DNA from: Saccharopolyspora hirsuta
GTDB taxonomy: Bacteria; Actinomycetota; Actinomycetes; Mycobacteriales; Pseudonocardiaceae
Assembly: GCF_008630535.1 (NCBI RefSeq)
Contig: NZ_VWPH01000013.1
Coordinates: forward strand, 1 to 64,000
Direction: 5' to 3'
DNA length: 64,000 nt
Part shown: piece by piece, positions 55,219-63,844 of the stretch
Layout: each line of letters opens with the position of its first letter
Position numbering within the stretch: position 1 is the first letter of the stretch
Position numbers and translations under genes: made by a program
Notes under the pieces: model-generated
Databases searched by the model: none
What the model was told of the DNA's origin: nothing
The model's input: only the letters and a program-made list of their open reading frames with translations

Positions 55219-56774
55219 TTCTCCGCCCCCATGTCCAGTGCCCGGTCCGCCACTGCCGTCCAGAGTGGACTCTGGCTGAGCACGATCGTGGTGCGACCGG
55301 CGCGGAACTCCTTGACCCGGGCCGCGATCCGCGCCTCGGTGTGCGCGTCGACCGCCGAGGTCGGTTCGTCCAGGATCAGCACGTCCGCGTCCGCGCACAG
55401 CGCGCGGGCCAGCAGCAACCGCTGCCGCTGACCGCCGGACAGCGAGCGGCCGCGCTCGTCCAGCACGCCGTCGGCGGGCAGCGCGGCGAGCACGTCGTGC
55501 GCGTCCGCGGCGTGCAGGGCGGCGTCCAGGTCCACCCCGCGGCCCAGGTCCACCTCGGCCCGGACCGGACCGGCGAACAGCTGGTCCTGGTTGTGCGCCA
55601 ACAAGATCCGCCGCCGGACCTCGTCCGGCTCGACCTCGCGCAGCGGCACGCCGCCCGCGCTCGACCGCCAGGCCAGCCGCTCCGCCACGGCCTCGGTCCG
55701 CTCCCCGGCGTCGACGACGGTCAGCTCACCCGCGGCGAACCGCACCCCGCTGGCCTCGTCGACCAGGTCCAGCGGCCCCGGCGGCAGCGCCCGCGGCTGC
55801 TCCGGCGACGGCGGCTCGGGCTCCACCTGCAGCAGCGCCTTCGCACGGCCCGCCGCGACCATGCCGCTGGCGAACGAGTAGGCGGCCTCGGAGGCCGTGC
55901 GCACCGGGATGACCAGGAACGCCGAGACGCCGTAGAACGCGACCAGCTCGCCCACGCTGATCGTGCCGTCGAGCGCGAGCCGGGCACCCAGCCAGGTCAC
56001 CAGCACCGTGACCAGACCGGGCAGCAGGACCTCGGTCCCGACCAGCCACGCCTCGATCCGCCCGGCCGCCACCCCGGCGGCGCGCACCCGCTGGCTGGCG
56101 CGGGTGAACCGCTCGTGGAACCGGGACTCGCCGCCGACGCCGCGCAGGATCCGCAGCCCGGACACGATGTCCGCCGCCTGCGCGCTGACCTGGCCCAGCT
56201 GCTCGCGCTGGGCCTCCTCGCGGCGGCGCAGCGGGCTCAGCAGCGGGCTGATGCCCAGCGTCGCCAGCGGCACGCCGACGAGCACCACGGCCCCCAGGAG
56301 CGGGGAGATCCACAGCAGCACCCCCGCCGCCACGGCGAAGGACACCAGCGCCCCGGTCGCCCGGCCGACCACCTCGAACAGGTTGCCCACCCGGTAGATG
56401 TCCGAGGCGCCGATCGCGACCACCTCACCGGCCCGGACCTTGCGCGTCAGCACCCCGCCCAGCTTCGTCACGTGCGCGAGCACGAGGCGCTGCGAACCGG
56501 CCGCGCCGTGCAGCCAGATGGTGTGCGTCGCCCAGTGCAGGGCCCCGGCGGAGATCATCTGCACCAGGCCGAGCCCGAGCACGACCAGCACCCAGCTCAG
56601 CAGCGCGGCGACGTCGTGCGGGCGGATCCCGGAGTCGATCGCGGAACCGATGGCGAGCGGCATCAGCGCCGTGGGCAGCATCCAGAGCGAGCCCGCGACG
56701 GTGGCGAGCAGCAGCAGTCCCGGTCGCTGGGCGAGCAGGGACCACAGGAAGCGGGGGGAACTGTCGGAAGCCAT
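55215..56774 (-). CDS. ABC exporter half lacking Walker A
   Basis: A 519-residue partner. Six helices occupy residues 15-300. In the ATPase the Walker A loop is gone: the expected place reads [17 protein letters not shown] near 351-367, and the domain is shortened by about 60 residues overall. The signature is intact ([17 protein letters not shown] near 443), and Walker B is [12 protein letters not shown]. The switch His is replaced by Gln in IVLSQSPLW near 497. It cannot bind ATP normally at its own site but can complete the site of its partner. The two genes overlap by four bases. Confidence 0.88.
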   Translation of the reverse strand: MASDSSPRFLWSLLAQRPGLLLLATVAGSLWMLPTALMPLAIGSAIDSGIRPHDVAALLSWVLVVLGLGLVQMISAGALHWATHTIWLHGAAGSQRLVLAHVTKLGGVLTRKVRAGEVVAIGASDIYRVGNLFEVVGRATGALVSFAVAAGVLLWISPLLGAVVLVGVPLATLGISPLLSPLRRREEAQREQLGQVSAQAADIVSGLRILRGVGGESRFHERFTRASQRVRAAGVAAGRIEAWLVGTEVLLPGLVTVLVTWLGARLALDGTISVGELVAFYGVSAFLVIPVRTASEAAYSFASGMVAAGRAKALLQVEPEPPSPEQPRALPPGPLDLVDEASGVRFAAGELTVVDAGERTEAVAERLAWRSSAGGVPLREVEPDEVRRRILLAHNQDQLFAGPVRAEVDLGRGVDLDAALHAADAHDVLAALPADGVLDERGRSLSGGQRQRLLLARALCADADVLILDEPTSAVDAHTEARIAARVKEFRAGRTTIVLSQSPLWTAVADRALDMGAEK

Positions 56775-56858
56775 GGCCCGACCGACGTTAGTCCGCGAAA
56801 AGTCCGCTGGCGATCGATTTTTCCGCTTCCGGGCGGCTCATCGCCGCGGCCGTCCGGA

Positions 56859-56997
56859 CCGCAGTTTCAACGGGAACTGCGGTTCCACCGGCGTGTCGCG
56901 CCCGGACACGCCGAGACCTGTGGACAGGTCGTCGTCGCTGCGGTGGGGATCCTGCGATTTCAATGGAAATCGGAGGTCCGATTTCCATTGAAATTGC
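56859..56997 (+). repeat. F2 composite palindromic repeat, copy 4
   Basis: CCGCAGTTTC / GAACTGCGG at 56859-56882; CGGCGTGTC 56889-56897 with GACACGCCG 56905-56913; GCGATTTCAATGGAAATCGG 56954-56973 with 56978-56997. CCTGTGGACAGG lies in the spacer. The modules and their order match the copy at 46.7 kb, with changed loops. Confidence 0.85.
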
Positions 56998-57040
56998 GTC
57001 CCCGGTCGGCGGATCGCAGCCGGGGAGCGCGCATCTCGGG

Positions 57041-57307
57041 TCAGAAGTCCCAGGTGGTCTCGGCGAAGTCGGCCTCGGTGACGCGATCGGCGCAGTCCGG
57101 GCACTTGTCGGTGATGTTCTTCGAGCGCGGGTCGCGGCCGATCGGGGTGGGCTGCGGGATCTTCAGCTCGGTCCCGCACAGCGCCGGGACGACCTGACCG
57201 GCGTACACCGCGCCGGGGCGCATGGTGATGGCGTGCCGCTCGGTCAAGCCCATCCCGACTATCCAGAACACGTCCTGCCGCTCGCCGCCGAACACGTCGA
57301 TTTCCAT
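57041..57307 (-). CDS. small hypothetical zinc-ribbon-like protein
   Basis: An 88-residue protein. It has a possible zinc site, LCGTELKIPQPTP and ITDKCPDCADRVTEADFA, where one Cys and a C-x-x-C pair are about 30 residues apart. The N-terminus MEIDVFGGERQDVFWIVGMG is conserved-looking but unplaced. The longer open frame to 57529 overlaps the sigma cassette promoter and is unlikely. Codon bias is normal. The role is unknown. Confidence 0.6.
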   Translation of the reverse strand: MEIDVFGGERQDVFWIVGMGLTERHAITMRPGAVYAGQVVPALCGTELKIPQPTPIGRDPRSKNITDKCPDCADRVTEADFAETTWDF

Positions 57308-57473
57308 CTCTGCTGCGCCCTCGCTCCTCGTCGTCCGCACCAACGATATTCGGGCGGACATTCCCACGGCCACCACCGCCCGAGGTATTGAGGTCCCCTT
57401 AAGGACGCGCACGGTTCTCCTTGTGAGCGCGGTCGGCGGAGCAACCCCTTTCCCCGCCCCGCGTCCGGACCCG

Positions 57474-57502
57474 TGCAACCGCACGCGGATCGGCTGCGTA
57501 CA
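57474..57502 (+). promoter_or_regulatory. candidate promoter of the decayed sigma cassette
   Basis: TGCAAC at 57474-57479 and CGTACA at 57497-57502, 17 bases apart, resembling the pair before the intact sigma gene at 50.1 kb. Confidence 0.4.
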
Positions 57503-57534
57503 GAGCGGCGGTAGCGGGGAAGGGGACAAGCTCC

Positions 57535-58046
57535 ATGCGAGCCGAACAGGAACGGGCGTTGTGGCTGCGCCGCTCGGCGTACCTGCTCTGCGGCGATTGG
57601 CGCCTGGCCGAGGACCTGGTGCAGAACACGCTGCTCAAGCTCTACAAGGCGTGGCGCCGCGTGGACATGTCCACAGTGGATTCCTACGTGCGCCGCGCCC
57701 TGCTGCGCGTGTGGCTGGACGAGCACCGCCGACCGTGGCACCGGGCCGAACGGCACGACGCCGATCCGCCGGAAACCGGTGACACCGCGGCGGATCCCGC
57801 CGAACTCGGCTAGCGCGCCTGGCACCGCGACACCGTGCTGCGCGCGCTGGCCGAGGTCCCGCCGAGGCAGCGGGCGGTGCTCGTCCTGCGCTGCTGGGAA
57901 GACCTGCCGACTGCCGAAGTCGCCGCCGCGCTGGGGTGTCCCGAAGGCGCGGTCAAGAGCCAGGCGTCGCGCGGGCTCCAGAACCTGGCGCGGCGATCGC
58001 CGGGTCCGATCCGGACCTGGCCCGAACGGATGCGGGGAGCCAGTGA
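57535..58046 (+). pseudogene. SigE-family sigma factor gene broken by a stop and a frameshift
   Basis: Region 2 is intact (RRSAYLLCGDWRLAEDLVQN, TLLKLYKAWRRVD) up to an in-frame TAG at 57811-57813. The same frame continues after it with R-A-W-H-R-D-T-V-L-R and region 4 (LAEVPPRQRAVLVLRCWEDL, PTAEVAAALGCPEGAVKSQA). Near 57985 the frame must shift to read AAIAGSDPDLARTDAGSQ and reach the TGA at 58044-58046. The intact relative is at 50.2 kb. Sequencing error is possible, but two lesions here and more in the next gene favour decay. Confidence 0.75.
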
Positions 58047-58773
58047 TGTCGGAGGAACTGCTGCGCGAGAGCCTGCGAGCCGCCGATGGGGCTCGACCCG
58101 GACGCCGTGGTCGCCGAGGGCAAGCGGAGGCAGCGCAGACGTGCCGGAATCGGCGCGACGGTCGCCACCGCGGTCGTCGTCGCGGGTGCGGCGGCGGTGC
58201 CGAACCTGCTCGTCCCGCAGTCGACCGCACCGGCAGCGCCGCAGATCGAGGTCGTCGACCCGATCGCCTGGCCACCGCCGGGCATGGTCCGGATGACGCT
58301 GCTGGAGGGTGTGCGGTTGAAGGCCTACCTGCCCAGGGCGATCTCCCGCGTCGTGCCGGACGCGCAGGGCATCACCACCGACCAGCCGTACGAGCCGGGG
58401 CCCGGGTTCGGCACCGAGACCCCGGCCACCGTCACGCTGCGCGCGGAGTTCCGCCGGTGGACCTGAAGATCGCGGTGCTCGGCCCCGGAACGGTGGACGT
58501 CCCGCCCGACCAGGCCTGCCGGGACGGCGAGCAGGTCGTCCTGCACTGCGAGCAGTACGTGCAGAACGACCGGTCCGTCGTCGTGGACGCCCAGACCCGC
58601 GTGGGATCGAACGTGCTGACGTGGTCGGTCCGGCACTTCCGGCCGGGCGGCACCGTCGTGACGGTCGACGTGCGCTACGGCGCCGACGACGCCGAGAGGT
58701 TCGGCGAGCCGCTGAGCCCCCCCCCGAGCTCACTGCGCTGGTCACCGACCCGAAGTTCGCCCTGTCCCGCTGA
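58046..58773 (+). pseudogene. membrane protein gene of the decayed sigma cassette, several frameshifts
   Basis: The start MSEELLRESLRAADG (ATG at 58046, overlapping the sigma stop) is in one frame; LDPDAVVAEGKRRQRRRAGI with the membrane helix is in a second from about 58086; VDLKIAVLGPGTVDVPPDQA is back in the first from about 58455; the end PELTALVTDPKFALSR is in a third after a run of eight C near 58728. Three frameshifts are thus needed for one product. It corresponds to the single-pass protein at 50.7 kb. Confidence 0.7.
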
Positions 58774-58889
58774 GCGACCCGAGGGACCCACGACGAGAGG
58801 AAGTCAACTCGGGCTCCCGGGGGCTGATCGCGCGGCCGGAGGGCCGGGGTGGGCCGAACGGGGGGTGCGCGCCGGTATCCTGGCTGCTC

Positions 58890-60323
58890 GTGACGGTCAA
58901 GCCCAGCATTCCGAACGTCCTCGCCGCCCGCTACGCCTCGCCCGAGCTGGTCGAGCTGTGGTCGCCGCAGCACAAGATCATCCTCGAGCGCAAGCTGTGG
59001 CTCGCGGTGCTGCGCGCCCAGGCCGACCTCGGCATCGAGGTGCCCGAGTCGGCGCTGGCCGACTACGAGCGGGTGCTGGAGCAGGTCGACCTGGACTCCA
59101 TCGCCGCCCGCGAGCGGGTCACCCGCCACGACGTGAAGGCCCGCATCGAGGAGTTCAACGCCCTCGCCGGTCACGAGCAGATCCACAAGGGCATGACCTC
59201 GCGGGACCTGACCGAGAACGTCGAGCAGCTGCAGATCCGGCGCAGCCTGGAGCTGGTGCGCGACCGCACCGTCGCCGTCCTGGCGCGGCTGGGCCACCTC
59301 GCCGCCGAGCACGCCGAGCTGGTGATGGCCGGGCGCTCGCACAACGTCGCCGCCCAGGCGACCACCCTGGGCAAGCGCTTCGCGACCGCCGCCGACGAGC
59401 TGCTGGTCGGCTTCCACCGGCTGGAGGAGCTGCTCGCCCGCTACCCGCTGCGGGGCATCAAGGGCCCGGTCGGCACCGCGCAGGACATGCTGGACCTGCT
59501 CGGCGGCGACGCGGAGAAGCTCTCCGAGCTGGAGCGCCGGGTGGCCGGTCACCTGGGCTTCGGCCGGACCCTGACCAGCGTCGGCCAGGTCTACCCGCGC
59601 TCGCTGGACTTCGAGGTGCTGACCGCGCTGGCCCAGCTGGCCGCCGCACCGTCCAACGTCGCCACCACCATCCGGCTGATGGCCGGGCACGAGCTGGTCA
59701 CCGAGGGCTTCAAGCCCGGCCAGGTCGGCTCCAGCGCGATGCCGCACAAGATGAACACCCGGTCCTGCGAGCGGGTCAACGGCCTCGCGGTGGTCCTGCG
59801 CGGCTACGTCTCGATGACCGGCGAGCTGGCCGGTGACCAGTGGAACGAGGGCGACGTGTCCTGCTCGGTGGTCCGCCGGGTGGCGCTGCCGGACGCGTTC
59901 TTCGCCTTCGACGGGCTGCTCGAGACGTTCCTGACCGTGCTCGACGAGTTCGGCGCGTTCCCGGCGGTGGTGTCCCGCGAGCTGGACCGCTACCTGCCGT
60001 TCCTGGCGACGACGAAGGTGCTGATGGGCGCGGTGCGGGCCGGGGTCGGCCGGGAGACCGCGCACGAGGCGATCAAGGAGAACGCGGTCGCGGTGGCGCT
60101 GGCCATGCGCGAGCAGGGCGCGGAGCGCAACGACCTGCTCGACCGCCTGGCCGCCGACGACCGCCTGCCGCTGACCCGCGAGCAGCTCGACGAGCTGCTG
60201 GCGGACCGCCTGGCCTTCACCGGCGCGGCGGCGGCCCAGGTCGGCGACGTGGTCGCGCAGGTCGAGGAGGTCACGGCCCGCTACCCGGAGGCCGCGGCCT
60301 ACCGCCCCACCGACATCCTCTGA
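58890..60323 (+). CDS. purB: adenylosuccinate lyase
   Basis: A 477-residue enzyme that cleaves SAICAR to AICAR and adenylosuccinate to AMP. It belongs to the fumarase/aspartase superfamily; the signature is GSSAMPHKMNTRSCERVNGL, with KGMTSRDLTENVEQLQIRRS and AGRSHNVAAQATTLGKRFAT contributing the other active-site regions. The GTG at 58890 follows TATCCT at 58876-58881 without a ribosome site, so it is probably leaderless. A terminator follows. Confidence 0.96.
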   Translation: MTVKPSIPNVLAARYASPELVELWSPQHKIILERKLWLAVLRAQADLGIEVPESALADYERVLEQVDLDSIAARERVTRHDVKARIEEFNALAGHEQIHKGMTSRDLTENVEQLQIRRSLELVRDRTVAVLARLGHLAAEHAELVMAGRSHNVAAQATTLGKRFATAADELLVGFHRLEELLARYPLRGIKGPVGTAQDMLDLLGGDAEKLSELERRVAGHLGFGRTLTSVGQVYPRSLDFEVLTALAQLAAAPSNVATTIRLMAGHELVTEGFKPGQVGSSAMPHKMNTRSCERVNGLAVVLRGYVSMTGELAGDQWNEGDVSCSVVRRVALPDAFFAFDGLLETFLTVLDEFGAFPAVVSRELDRYLPFLATTKVLMGAVRAGVGRETAHEAIKENAVAVALAMREQGAERNDLLDRLAADDRLPLTREQLDELLADRLAFTGAAAAQVGDVVAQVEEVTARYPEAAAYRPTDIL

Positions 60324-60326
60324 GGT

Positions 60327-60368
60327 CGTGAGTGCGCAGCCGTGCTCGAGCACCGCTGCGCACTCACG
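60327..60368. terminator. bidirectional terminator between purB and tenA
   Basis: CGTGAGTGCGCAGC at 60327-60340 pairs with 60355-60368, with GTGCTCGAGCAC inside. It is of the same design as the hairpin at 27111 with compensating changes. Confidence 0.8.
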
Positions 60369-60373
60369 ACCGG

Positions 60374-61024
60374 TCAGCGCCAGTGGGCGTTGAAGAAGTC
60401 CAGCTCGCAGCGGGTCGCCTGCTGGAACAGGCGGAGGCAGCGGGCCCGCTCGCGCTCGTCCAGCCCCGCGCCCACCCGGTCCAGCTCGCCGCACAGCCAG
60501 CGCACCCACGCCTGGAAGTCCGGGTTGTTGTGCAGCGTGATCCACTCCGCGTGCACGAAGTTCTCCGGCAGCGCGCTCGGCGCGCGCATCGCCCACTCCA
60601 GGTAGGACCACTCCGCGACGGTCAGCACCGTCAGGACCTCCGCGTAGCTGCCGCGCGCGTTGGCGTCCTGCATCAGCTCCCGGAACGCCACCGTCGCGTC
60701 GTCCAGCTCAGGGTGCACCCGGTCGGACTCGCCGACGCCCAGAGCGTCGAACGAGCGCTGGAAGTAGGTGTTCTCCTCGCTGGTGACCACCCCGATGCTG
60801 CCCGCGATCGCCAGCCGCGACGCGTAGCGGTCGGCCTTGGCCAGCCCGGAGCCGAGCAGCGCCAGGAAGTCGTCCACGAACTGGTAGTCCTGCACCAGGT
60901 AGGAGCGCATCGAATCGACCGGCACCAGCCCGTCGAACAGGGCCTGCGTGAACGGGTGCGTGATGACCGCCGTCCAGTCGGGCTCGCTGCGCTGGCGGAG
61001 CCAGTCGGTGAATGTCTCGGTCAC
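60374..61024 (-). CDS. TenA-family protein (aminopyrimidine aminohydrolase / thiaminase II)
   Basis: A 216-residue all-helical protein. TenA features are [60 protein letters not shown] with the conserved Glu and Tyr, and [20 protein letters not shown]. TenA salvages thiamine breakdown products by hydrolysing aminomethylpyrimidine. The catalytic Cys usual for TenA is not apparent at its expected place ([10 protein letters not shown]), so this may be the Cys-lacking TenA_E type. The GTG at 61024 follows AGGAGG. Confidence 0.8.
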   Translation of the reverse strand: MTETFTDWLRQRSEPDWTAVITHPFTQALFDGLVPVDSMRSYLVQDYQFVDDFLALLGSGLAKADRYASRLAIAGSIGVVTSEENTYFQRSFDALGVGESDRVHPELDDATVAFRELMQDANARGSYAEVLTVLTVAEWSYLEWAMRAPSALPENFVHAEWITLHNNPDFQAWVRWLCGELDRVGAGLDERERARCLRLFQQATRCELDFFNAHWR

Positions 61025-61040
61025 GGAAGTCCTCCTGCGC

Positions 61041-61105
61041 CGGGTCCGGTGCTCATGCGTCCAATACACGGCGAACCGGCCGCCCCCGCCAGGCGAGCGC
61101 CCGGT
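61041..61105 (+). repeat. R1 fragment, copy E
   Basis: The central part of R1 only: CCAATACACGGCGAACCGG and CGCCAGGCGAGCGC match copies B and C. GGTCCGGT near 61043 could pair with ACCGGCC near 61075. It lies between divergent tenA and purC and keeps the orientation of the other copies. Confidence 0.55.
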
Positions 61106-61168
61106 GGCCGGGTCACTCCTACCACCGGGGTGCGGGCGCCCGGTCCCCGGTGGGGGAGAATCCGGCAC

Positions 61169-62062
61169 GTGGTTGCACTCGCCGATTACCCCCAGATCGC
61201 AGCGGGCAAGGTCCGCCAGCTGCACGCCGTGGACGACGAACACCTGCTGCTGGTCGCCTCCGACCGCCTGTCGGCGTACGACCACGTGCTCGACACGCCG
61301 ATCCCGGACAAGGGCCGGGTGCTCACCGCGATGAGCGTGTACTGGTTCGAGCTGCTCGCCGACCTGGTGCCGAACCACCTGGTCAGCGCCGACGACCCGC
61401 GCATCCCCGGTGAGGTGCGCGGCCGCGCGCTGCTGGTGCGGCGGCTGGAGATGCTGCCGGTGGAGTGCGTCGCGCGCGGCTACCTCACCGGCTCCGGGCT
61501 GGTCGACTACCAGCGCACCGGCGCGGTGTGCGGGGTCGAGCTGCCCGCCGGTCTGGTCGAGGCCTCGCAGCTCCCGGAACCGATCTTCACCCCGGCCACC
61601 AAGGCGGAGATCGGCGACCACGACGAGAACATCAGCTTCGACGCGGTCGCCGCGCAGCTGGGCGCGGAGCGCGCCGAGCAGCTGCGCGAGGTGACGCTGC
61701 GGGTGTACCAGCGGGCGGCGGAGCACGCGCGCAGCCGCGGCGTGATCCTGGCGGACACCAAGTTCGAGTTCGGCCTGGCGCCCGACGGCACGCTGGTGCT
61801 CGGCGACGAGGTGCTGACGCCGGACTCCTCGCGCTACTGGCCGGCGGACGGCTACCAGCCGGGCCGGGTCCAGCCGTCGTTCGACAAGCAGTACGTCCGG
61901 AACTGGCTGACCTCCCCGGAATCCGGCTGGGACCGCGCCTCGGACGTCCCGCCGCCGTCCCTGCCCGCGGAAGTGGTGACGGCAACCCGCGACCGCTACG
62001 TGGAGGCCTACGAGCGGATCACCGGCCGCTCCTTCGCCGACTGGCCCACCCCGGAGTCCTGA
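61169..62062 (+). CDS. purC: SAICAR synthetase
   Basis: A 297-residue ligase joining CAIR and aspartate with ATP in purine synthesis. It has [20 protein letters not shown] and [20 protein letters not shown] at the start, [20 protein letters not shown], the ISFD and [17 protein letters not shown] motifs, and [17 protein letters not shown] for metal binding. The GTG at 61169 follows GGGGGAG. purB is 0.8 kb upstream with tenA between, so the purine genes are near each other but separately transcribed. Confidence 0.96.
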   Translation: MVALADYPQIAAGKVRQLHAVDDEHLLLVASDRLSAYDHVLDTPIPDKGRVLTAMSVYWFELLADLVPNHLVSADDPRIPGEVRGRALLVRRLEMLPVECVARGYLTGSGLVDYQRTGAVCGVELPAGLVEASQLPEPIFTPATKAEIGDHDENISFDAVAAQLGAERAEQLREVTLRVYQRAAEHARSRGVILADTKFEFGLAPDGTLVLGDEVLTPDSSRYWPADGYQPGRVQPSFDKQYVRNWLTSPESGWDRASDVPPPSLPAEVVTATRDRYVEAYERITGRSFADWPTPES

Positions 62063-62073
62063 CCGGCGCAGGA

Positions 62074-62091
62074 GCCCCGGCGTTCCGGGGC
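62074..62091 (+). terminator. short hairpin after purC
   Basis: GCCCCGG at 62074-62080 pairs with CCGGGGC at 62085-62091, loop CGTT. Confidence 0.5.
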
Positions 62092-62248
62092 GGGGTGAGG
62101 TCGCTCGGTCGGGGTATGCGTCGGCGTGTCGTTGATGTCGGGCCGGGTGGACTGCCGAAGGTTGCGGCGTGGAGGTTCGCCGGATTTGCGCCGGGGCGAC
62201 ACCTGGTGGTCAGGTCGTGGACATCCCGGCCAGGCCGAATGAGGCATC

Positions 62249-62932
62249 GTGAGCCCGCCGCTGGTGGTGTCGTTGTCCGGACTCGACGTCCGGGTGCTGG
62301 ACCAGTGCGCCGAGTTCGGCGCTGCGCTGGACCGGCGCGCCGTCCCGATGTCCCTGCTGATCGCGCCGCACCCGGCCCCGCACGCCGCGGTGCTGGACTG
62401 GATCGCCGAGCGGGTGGCCGCCCGCGACGCGGTGAGCCTGCACGGGTTCGCCCGCACCGCGCCCGGGCTGCGGGCCCGGCTGGCCCCGGCCGCCGGGCTG
62501 CCCGCGCACGAGGCGGGGCTGCACCTGGTGGCCGCCGCCGCGATCCTGGAGCGCCTCGGGCTGCGGACCAAGACCTTCATCCCGCCGCGCTGGCTCGGCT
62601 CGCCGGGCACCCTCACCGCCCTGCGGTGCCGCGGCTTCTCGGTCTGCGCGGACGCGATGACGGTCCGCGAGCTCGCCACCGGCCGGGTGCACCGGGGCCG
62701 CATCCGCGTGATCGGACCGGGTGAGCGGGCCGAGCCGTGGTGGTGCCGAGCGCTGGTGCTGGGAACCGGGCGGGCGGCCCGCCGAGCCCGCCCGGTGCGC
62801 CTCGCGGTGGACTCCGGAGTGCTGCGAAAACCCGCTGCGCGACAAGCGGTTCTGGACGCGATCGACCTGGCCCTGCACCACGGTGCCCGGCCGGTCACCT
62901 ACGCCTCGTTCGGTGCCCCGGGCGGCCTGTGA
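62249..62932 (+). CDS. DUF2334 (polysaccharide-deacetylase-like) protein
   Basis: A 227-residue protein. LVVSLSGLDVRVLDQCAEFG starts the first strand of a NodB-like barrel. DAVSLHGFARTAP places a conserved His, as in DUF2334 (S-L-H-G), and GLRTKTFIPPRWLGSPGTLT carries the F-x-x-P-R-W motif of the family. The first metal-binding Asp pair (normally D-D) reads S-G-L-D, so catalysis is uncertain. It starts at a GTG; the 186-base gap upstream holds only the purC hairpin. Confidence 0.7.
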   Translation: MSPPLVVSLSGLDVRVLDQCAEFGAALDRRAVPMSLLIAPHPAPHAAVLDWIAERVAARDAVSLHGFARTAPGLRARLAPAAGLPAHEAGLHLVAAAAILERLGLRTKTFIPPRWLGSPGTLTALRCRGFSVCADAMTVRELATGRVHRGRIRVIGPGERAEPWWCRALVLGTGRAARRARPVRLAVDSGVLRKPAARQAVLDAIDLALHHGARPVTYASFGAPGGL

Positions 62933-63033
62933 AGGCCGATGAGGATCCCTTCATCGCACCTTCAGAGCTGCCTCACGCTCACCGCCGAAGCTGGTTCTCG
63001 TCAAGGGGAGAACGAACGAGAGGCAGCACGACG

Positions 63034-63453
63034 ATGCGGAAGCGGACGATGAAGCGGACCTGGCTGGTGGCGGGCGCGGCGCTGGCGGCCCTGGGCCTCG
63101 GCGGCACGGGAGTGGCCCTGGCCAACACGGGCACAACCCCGCCCCCGGCCCCCCTCCCGACAACCCAACCCCAGCCCCCGAACCAGAACCAGGCCACCCC
63201 GGCCCCCCTCTGCATCGACGACGACCAGGACGACCTCGACGACCGCTTCGACGACCGAGACGACCTCGACGATCGCTTCGACGACCGTGATGACCTCGAT
63301 GATCGCTTCGATGACGACCGCTTCGACGACGACCGGGACGACCGGTTCGACGACTGCGACGACCAGTTCGACGACGACCACGACGATCACATCGACAACC
63401 ACACCGTCGACCGCGATGACCACGACGACGTGGACGACCGCGACGACGACTGA
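63034..63453 (+). CDS. secreted Asp-rich repeat protein
   Basis: A 139-residue protein. Residues 1-30 are a signal peptide (KRTWLVAGAALAALGLGGTG, then VALANTG). A Pro/Thr/Gln linker follows (residues 31-57). From residue 60 the chain is almost only Asp, Arg, Phe, Leu and His, in units like DDLDDRFDDR repeated at least three times, then DD-rich variants with His. Net charge is strongly negative. It may bind calcium or other cations at the surface; no family was recognised. The ATG follows GAGAGGCAGCACG. Confidence 0.7.
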   Translation: MRKRTMKRTWLVAGAALAALGLGGTGVALANTGTTPPPAPLPTTQPQPPNQNQATPAPLCIDDDQDDLDDRFDDRDDLDDRFDDRDDLDDRFDDDRFDDDRDDRFDDCDDQFDDDHDDHIDNHTVDRDDHDDVDDRDDD

Positions 63454-63467
63454 ACCCCGGAAACGCC

Positions 63468-63550
63468 CACTACAACGGCGGTCCGAGGGACGGTCTACGA
63501 CGGCCGTCCGGGGAGTGGTCTACGACGGCCGTCGGAGGGATGGTGACGAC
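63468..63550. repeat. F3 element B: tandem array
   Basis: Three units of about 25 bases, GGTCTACGACGGCCGTCCGG or a variant, each containing the palindrome GACGGCCGTC. They end GGATGGTGACGACTGC directly before the palindrome pair, just as the larger array at 51.6 kb ends GGTGGTGACGTCCGC. Confidence 0.7.
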
Positions 63551-63551
63551 T

Positions 63552-63720
63552 GCAATTTCGATTGAAATTGCCCACCTCACCACCGCAGGCTCCGTCGAGA
63601 ACGAGGCAATTTCGATTGAAATTGCAACACGCCCAAGCCGACCACCCACCGCTTCGAACCCAAACCCAACCACGCACCCAAACGACCCCCCGCACCAACC
63701 CAACCCCGGTATCACCACCG
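63552..63720. repeat. F3 element B: palindrome pair and tail
   Basis: GCAATTTCGATTGAAATTGC occurs at 63552-63571 and 63606-63625, starts 54 bases apart. The tail again carries ACCCAAACCCAAC and CCCCGGTATCACCAC. The 391-base gap before the next gene also holds a diverged palindrome, CAGTTCCACCGGAAACTG, near 63766-63783. Confidence 0.85.
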
Positions 63721-63844
63721 CGCCCCAGGCCCTGGCGAAGTCCGCCTGTACTGGTACGGGGTGCCAGTTCCACCGGAAACTGACACCCCGCCACGCCCGA
63801 CAAGGCCAGCCCGCTCCCCGAGCGGTGGTACCCGCCCCGGGGGC

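Noticed and set aside
57810-60611. 933-codon minus-strand frame over the sigma remnant and purB
   Set aside because: Shadow of purB and pseudogene frames, with no family resemblance.
61025-61168. TPP riboswitch for tenA
   Set aside because: No thi-box consensus could be followed; the CTGAGA seen elsewhere belongs to R1 repeats, and the region here is an R1 fragment.
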